Assembly: GCF_028690125.1 (NCBI RefSeq)
Contig: NZ_JAQVBV010000009.1
Span: 85,529 to 149,528 of the forward strand
Direction: 5' to 3'
Length of the DNA stretch: 64,000 nucleotides
Origin: Bacteroides sp.
GTDB lineage: Bacteria; Bacteroidota; Bacteroidia; Bacteroidales; Bacteroidaceae
Below, piece after piece: positions 63,818-64,000 of this stretch. The notes under the pieces are model-generated. The model worked only from the letters and a program-made list of their open reading frames with translations, did no database searches and was not told where the DNA came from. Position numbers and translations under genes: made by a program. Position 1 is the stretch's first letter. Every line of letters starts with the position of its first letter.

Positions 63818-63901
63818 TTCTATTTAATTATTAGTTGATATTTTAGTCCGAGCTCAACACAATGTCCCGCCAAAAGTAATCCAGCTAGCAAGTTGAGCAT
63901 A

Positions 63902-63909
63902 CAAATGTA
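63902..63909 (-). promoter_or_regulatory. promoter -7 element of the phosphohexomutase gene
   Basis: TACATTTG on the minus strand is an exact match about 85 bp before the ATG at 63817. Confidence 0.6.
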
Positions 63910-64000
63910 AAAGAATAAGTTTATAAATCCTACATTTTACCTAAATTTAATCACCTAAAAAGGGGATTTTGCCCATACTATTATTTGAAATGATACAAGA

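Noticed and set aside
1..64000. CRISPR arrays, tRNA or rRNA genes, transposases, integrase genes
   Set aside because: No regularly spaced repeats, no cloverleaf or rRNA sequence, and no transposase or integrase motifs were found on either strand by eye.

Overview
The window looks like a chromosomal segment from the genus Bacteroides. Genes are AT-rich, many start regions carry the Bacteroidetes -7 element TAnnTTTG (in places with an upstream TTTG), Shine-Dalgarno sites are weak, and lipoproteins, TonB-dependent receptors and LytTR/LytS two-component genes are typical of the group. I see no rRNA, tRNA, CRISPR array, transposase or phage gene. It is mainly core chromosome with a few accessory genes, several decayed genes and several short palindromic elements.

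Layout. 1-5.5 kb: a LytTR response regulator, a LytS-type kinase and a second kinase-like protein that lacks the catalytic histidine, downstream of a TonB-dependent receptor with an HU-like N-terminal extension. 5.6-8.9 kb: a GT4-type glycosyltransferase with a helical C-terminal half, a GH130-type glycoside phosphorylase and a 43-residue basic protein, all overlapping. 9.1-9.25 kb: a probable small RNA gene with its own promoter and terminator. 9.5-21 kb: housekeeping and envelope genes (AI-2E-type permease, GT2, LolC/FtsX-like permease, aminotransferase, sugar-isomerase-like protein, PHP phosphatase, ABC-F ATPase, a DUF3805-type protein, a membrane-anchored transglutaminase-like protein). 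21.2-23.7 kb: a PhoB/PhoR-type two-component system. 24-30.5 kb: a thioredoxin-like lipoprotein, then a vitamin B12 uptake operon with cobalamin riboswitch, terminator/antiterminator, BtuB-like receptor, BtuG-like propeller lipoprotein and DUF4465 lipoprotein. 30.8-37.8 kb: a core block (PPTase, gldE, ssb, mutY on minus; HU, a 30-residue COX24/AURKAIP1-like protein and rng on plus).

37.8-40.7 kb: an S41 protease lipoprotein and a decayed zinc metalloprotease. 40.8-46 kb: the inositol-lipid locus (inositol-1-phosphate synthase, PgpA-like phosphatase, GtrA, CDP-alcohol phosphotransferase, PAP2 enzyme, flippase-like protein), with the PAP2 gene frameshifted. 46.1-46.4 kb: a possible structured RNA. 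46.4-51.5 kb: a sensor kinase with a substrate-binding-like sensor, a type II NADH dehydrogenase and a LysM glucosaminidase. 51.6-55.1 kb: cytidine deaminase, then an Rcl-like (reactive chlorine response) set of AraC regulator, DUF417 membrane protein and flavoprotein; the last is interrupted by an exact 11-bp tandem duplication. 55.3-58 kb: a second ABC-F protein with a possible leader peptide, and NudC. 58.3-62 kb: a 1207-residue DUF4062-STAND-TPR protein, the best candidate for an uncharacterised (perhaps defence) system. 62-64 kb: phosphoglucomutase/phosphomannomutase.

Gene functions are assigned from motifs and remembered family features. No database search was possible, and DUF numbers and locus parallels are from memory.
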